In this document: one piece after another, positions 60,848 through 64,000 of the stretch | Layout of the letters: every line of letters begins with the position of its first letter | Numbering within the stretch: the first letter of the stretch is position 1 | DNA from: Paenibacillus taiwanensis DSM 18679 | GTDB taxonomy: Bacteria; Bacillota; Bacilli; Paenibacillales; Paenibacillaceae | Direction: 5' to 3' | Assembly (NCBI RefSeq): GCF_000425125.1 | Contig: NZ_AULE01000023.1 | Location: 124,001-188,000, forward strand | Length of the DNA: 64,000 nucleotides | Position numbers and translations under genes: made by a program | Notes under the pieces: generated by a model | Seen by the model: only the letters and a program-made list of their open reading frames with translations | Told to the model about the DNA's origin: nothing | Database searches by the model: none

Positions 60848-62059
60848 TTAGATGGCGTTGCGACGCATCCATCGCTTCGCTGTTGGCTGCGGTCGTACAG
60901 CTGTCTGCTGCGCCATGCGAAGAATGGCTTCCGCGCTATCGGCTTGCATGCGGCCGCGTTCTGTAAGTGCACGATCACCCATCCGCTGTAGTTTCTCAGG
61001 ATTGGCGGCCAAGTATGCCAACTGGCGCACCAGATCGTCGCTGCCTTTGGCGCGACACGCCAGCCCATTACGAACCAAGTACCGGATATTATCGCGTTCT
61101 TGTCCTGGCAGTGGCTTGTAAACGAGCAGCGGCAGCTGCTGCGCAATTGCTTCAGCGGTTGTGACGCCGCCCGATTTCGTAATGATAAGATCGGACATCG
61201 CCATATATTCATGCACGGGCTTTACGTATCCTTCTATGCGCAGATGGAGCGGCGAGGAACTGGCCCACTGCTGCAGCTGGCGGCGGAGCTTATCGTTGTT
61301 GCCGCACACAATAATGAATTGCAGGTGTTTAGCCCATTGCTCATGCTCTAGTGCTTCCAGAATGGACAAATCCATCAGCCCGCAGCCTCCGCCCATCAGC
61401 AGTACTGTCATTTTGTCAGGTTGAAGCAAATAGTTGGCCCGCAATGCTTGTTTATCGTATTGTTCATAAAATTCAGGGCGAACGGGTATACCCGTAACTT
61501 CTATATAAGAGGGGTTGATCCCTTGGCGAATGAGCTTTGTTCTTGCTGCCTCAGAGCCTACCATATACAGGTCTGTATAAGGGTGAAGCCAGAAGCTGTG
61601 ATCTGTATGATCTGTAATTACGGTAACGGCTGGACAATGCGTGATGCCGCGTTCTTTCAGCTTGGATACAGCTGCGCTTGCGGCAGGAAAGGTGCTGACA
61701 ATAACGTCGGGGGTCAGCTCCCGAATGAGCTTGCTCAATGGTCGTAGACTTGTGAGGCGGACGTTTTTGACAAACTGAGCCACTCCACGGTCTTTGCGAG
61801 TCATTTCGAACATATATCCATACATGCTAGGAAAGTGTTTTAACCATTGAACGAAGCAATAAGAGCCGACTCCATGCAGATGGGGAGCCATCTGCTCCAA
61901 GTAGTCGACGACATGAACGTTTACGTCTTCGCCGAATCGTTGTGCTACTATATCTCGTATCGCGTTTGCGGTCTGGATATGCCCATGTCCTAGCGAGCCA
62001 GTCAACACCAATATATTCGTTTGTTTACGCACTGTCGAAGCCTCCGTTCCATACGACAT
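60848..62059 (-). CDS. UgtP/MGDG synthase-type diacylglycerol glycosyltransferase
   Basis: 403 aa GT28 enzyme. N-terminal MGDG-synthase domain (ILVLTGSLGHGHIQTANAI) and C-terminal donor site (MGGGCGLMD, MAMSDLIITKSGGVTTAEAIAQQLPLLVY, GQERDN). It transfers sugar from UDP-glucose to diacylglycerol at the membrane, giving glycolipid anchors. Close to B. subtilis UgtP in plan, but the sugar and acceptor are inferred. The C-terminus is basic (KRWMRRNAI). Confidence 0.9.
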   Translation of the reverse strand: MSYGTEASTVRKQTNILVLTGSLGHGHIQTANAIRDIVAQRFGEDVNVHVVDYLEQMAPHLHGVGSYCFVQWLKHFPSMYGYMFEMTRKDRGVAQFVKNVRLTSLRPLSKLIRELTPDVIVSTFPAASAAVSKLKERGITHCPAVTVITDHTDHSFWLHPYTDLYMVGSEAARTKLIRQGINPSYIEVTGIPVRPEFYEQYDKQALRANYLLQPDKMTVLLMGGGCGLMDLSILEALEHEQWAKHLQFIIVCGNNDKLRRQLQQWASSSPLHLRIEGYVKPVHEYMAMSDLIITKSGGVTTAEAIAQQLPLLVYKPLPGQERDNIRYLVRNGLACRAKGSDDLVRQLAYLAANPEKLQRMGDRALTERGRMQADSAEAILRMAQQTAVRPQPTAKRWMRRNAI

Positions 62060-62305
62060 GTAATCTCCATCTCCCTTTAAATTATCTGAATAAGGTGCTA
62101 CTATAAACGTTGTTTGTGATACTACTATATTATCGTTCCGAGCCGCTGATCAAAACAGACCGCAGGTTAGTTCTTATCCTAGACCTTCGACGGGCATAAT
62201 CTGGAAGTTGTTCCGATTACGTTGAATTTGCTCTTGTAGAATACTCGGCAAGTTCGGTAAAATATTCCTAAATTGATTGTAATAACTTTATGAGGGATGG
62301 AATTT
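62060..62305. other. Divergent intergenic region before the kinase gene
   Basis: 246 bases between divergent genes. GAGGGA before 62306 is the only clear element; the promoters should lie here. Confidence 0.3.
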
Positions 62306-64000
62306 ATGCTACTAGCAACACCTAACAATCACCGCCGTTCCTTTGGAGTTATTGGATTCCTGCTCCTCGTCGTCATTTTACTGTTTGGACTGCCGCTGCT
62401 TGGAACGAATGCCAAGCCTTGTGCCATATCAGAGCAGGGGATTATAGATTTAGGCCAGTGCCAATGGAGTGAAGTTGGCACGGTGGAGCTTGATGGACTG
62501 TGGGCGTATACCCCTAATCAACTGTTGTGGCCCACCTCGCAGATGGCGGATTCGGCTTATGTGCAAATTCCGCATCAATGGCAGGCTAATGGCAGGAGCC
62601 TATTTCAAGACGATGCTGTCAATTATGCTACCTATCGTATAACACTCAAGCTTCCTAGTGGTTATCACAATTATGGGATTAGGGTATCTAACGTGAAGAC
62701 AGCAAGCCGGCTGTATGTTGACGGCAAATTGCTAGGGTCTAGGGGGCAGGTGGGAACGAGCAGAGAGACGTCAATCCCGTATAATCAGCCCTATACCGTA
62801 TATTTTTCGACGCAGAAAGAGGAAGTGGAGCTAGTATTACAGGCATCTAACTTTCATTTCTATGCGAATACAGGTATTTCCGAACGAATATTTATAGGGA
62901 CGAGCGACAGTATCCAGACTATGGAGAAACATAACGGTTTTATGGATGTCACTCTCATTTCGTGTTTGCTGTTTATGGGGATCTATTTCCTCGGGGAAAA
63001 TTTTTACCGTCGTGACCAAGGATCGATAGCTTTTTTCCCGCTATTCTGTTTCTCAGGAGCGTTGTATTTTGCATGCCACGGCGAGAAGCTAATATTGGAG
63101 TTTGTTGCGGGCATTTCATATGAATGGGTAACCAAGCTTCAGATTATATCTAGTTCTGGGGTGAGCAATTTCTTTCTGGCTCATACGTATAATCAGTTAA
63201 AAGTTAATTCCTCGGCTAAGTTTGTGAAATTATCAGGTGTTGTATCACTGCTTATCGTCAGTTTCGTGCTCATGACACCAATGAGCGTTTATACCAAGTT
63301 TATGTTTTATTTTATCATTTTGTACATTGTTGGGCTATTGTATATTATTTTTATTTCGGTACGGGCATTACTTTATCGGATGACAGGTTCTGCATATATT
63401 TTTGTAAGTGTGATGTCGGCCATTCAAGTAATTGGATTGATGATATCCAGAACGGGATGGGTAGGCGCGGGTTCTTCGTTACTGCCTTTAGGCATTCCTA
63501 TTTTTATGCTGGCACAGGGGCTGCTTATTTCGAGTCGATTTACGAGTGCTTATCATCAGATTAAACAGCTCTCAGAGCAGCTTATGGCTAAAATGAAAGG
63601 TCAGGAGCAATTTCTAGTTCGGACTTCACACGAGCTAAAGACTCCGTTAAACGCCATCATTAACATAAGTGAGTCTATGCTGGAAGGAGCCGGCGGCAAG
63701 CTGAATGCTTCTCAAAGAGCGGATATGCGCCTTGTTAACGGCACTGCAAGGGGCCTTAGTTATTTGGTTAAGGACATTTTGGATAATGAGCAAATAAAGA
63801 ATCGCCGTATTCGCCTGCGTCCAAGCTCATTTGATGTGTACGAGATCGTCGCTTTTGTCATCGACGTGTTTCAGCGTTTGAACCGTAATGGAGAAGTAGA
63901 CGTTCGTAATGAAGTGAAGGCCGGTGCGCATTATGTGGTGGGTGACGAGAACAGGGTTACACAGATTTTGTACAATTTATTGGATAATGCGCTCAAACAT
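62306..64000 (+). CDS. Membrane sensor histidine kinase, 7TM-type (3' end outside window)
   Basis: Open to the window edge with 565 codons visible. An N-terminal transmembrane segment is followed by an extracytoplasmic domain (about 30-200) with galactose-binding-like DISM-type strands (WPTSQMADSAYVQIPHQW, TYRITLKLP). Seven transmembrane segments follow (7TM-DISM-like). Then come the H-box (TSHELKTPLNAIINISESML) and N-box (ILYNLLDNALKH) near the end of the window. The ATPase G-boxes and any receiver domain are outside. It probably senses an extracellular ligand; the regulator partner is not visible. Confidence 0.88.
   Translation, partial: MLLATPNNHRRSFGVIGFLLLVVILLFGLPLLGTNAKPCAISEQGIIDLGQCQWSEVGTVELDGLWAYTPNQLLWPTSQMADSAYVQIPHQWQANGRSLFQDDAVNYATYRITLKLPSGYHNYGIRVSNVKTASRLYVDGKLLGSRGQVGTSRETSIPYNQPYTVYFSTQKEEVELVLQASNFHFYANTGISERIFIGTSDSIQTMEKHNGFMDVTLISCLLFMGIYFLGENFYRRDQGSIAFFPLFCFSGALYFACHGEKLILEFVAGISYEWVTKLQIISSSGVSNFFLAHTYNQLKVNSSAKFVKLSGVVSLLIVSFVLMTPMSVYTKFMFYFIILYIVGLLYIIFISVRALLYRMTGSAYIFVSVMSAIQVIGLMISRTGWVGAGSSLLPLGIPIFMLAQGLLISSRFTSAYHQIKQLSEQLMAKMKGQEQFLVRTSHELKTPLNAIINISESMLEGAGGKLNASQRADMRLVNGTARGLSYLVKDILDNEQIKNRRIRLRPSSFDVYEIVAFVIDVFQRLNRNGEVDVRNEVKAGAHYVVGDENRVTQILYNLLDNALKH

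Noticed and set aside
1-64000. tRNA, rRNA, CRISPR arrays, prophage or complete insertion sequences
   Set aside because: No tRNA cloverleaf, rRNA-like sequence, regularly spaced repeats, phage genes or intact transposase were found on reading.

Overview
The window looks like chromosomal DNA of a low-to-moderate GC, endospore-former-type Firmicute, most likely Paenibacillus or a close relative. This is judged from protein resemblance, not a database search. The evidence is strong AGGAGG-type ribosome binding sites, GTG/TTG starts, a ydaJKLMN-type exopolysaccharide operon, a B. subtilis-like aa3 quinol oxidase (qox), a YclNOPQ-like siderophore importer, GlnR/TnrA boxes, a HypR-like HxlR regulator and a UgtP-like glycolipid synthase. 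I see no rRNA, tRNA, prophage or CRISPR array.

Region 1 (1-13.6 kb): the 3'-truncated gene of a SWIM/SNF2 helicase; a six-gene co-directional operon (2947-11409) for a secreted polysaccharide, with a glycosidase-like lipoprotein, a polytopic GT-C-like protein, a DUF2334 protein, a processive GT2 synthase, a BcsB-like protein and a degenerate GGDEF receptor likely to sense c-di-GMP; then a DUF817 membrane protein and a MerR/TipAS regulator. Region 2 (13.9-20.9 kb): a ParM-like actin with a small ParR-like partner, an AlkD-like repair protein, peptidase T, an MFS exporter behind a leader peptide and an RBS-sequestering hairpin, and a ComEC-like metallo-hydrolase with a DUF3006 partner. Region 3 (20.9-25.1 kb): decayed IS1182-type transposase fragments, then a TetR-controlled ABC exporter operon with twin operators on its promoter.

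Region 4 (25.1-34.1 kb): a GyrI-like protein, a YvbK-like acetyltransferase, a RecB-type nuclease/XPD-type helicase fusion, a modular secreted protein (three discoidin-like/Fn3 modules), a trypsin-fold protease without a signal peptide, and a divergent nitroreductase/HxlR redox pair. Region 5 (34.3-43.7 kb): a TVP38-type membrane protein, an ammonium transporter with three GlnR/TnrA boxes, two exported proteins of unknown function and qoxABCD with a Met/His-rich tail on QoxA. Region 6 (43.7-52.6 kb): a zinc-ribbon YvyF-like protein, a heme monooxygenase, an SDR, a GNAT, a broken TetR gene, a MenA-like prenyltransferase, a band-7 protein with an Arc-like partner, glutamate dehydrogenase, an ECF sigma/anti-sigma pair and a DUF4023 mini-protein.

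Region 7 (52.8-64 kb): a Fur-box-preceded FecCD/YclNOPQ-like importer, a cold-shock protein, a GNAT gene without a canonical start, MmcQ/YjbR, a Cys-rich protein, a WYL regulator with a DinB-like protein, a UgtP-type glycosyltransferase, and the 5' part of a 7TM-type histidine kinase running off the window. Most units are separated by clear hairpin terminators. The least-explained and most interesting items are the MFS leader/attenuator, the chromosomal ParM/ParR-like pair, the c-di-GMP-type exopolysaccharide operon with its extra membrane protein, the nuclease-helicase fusion and the Met/His tail of QoxA.
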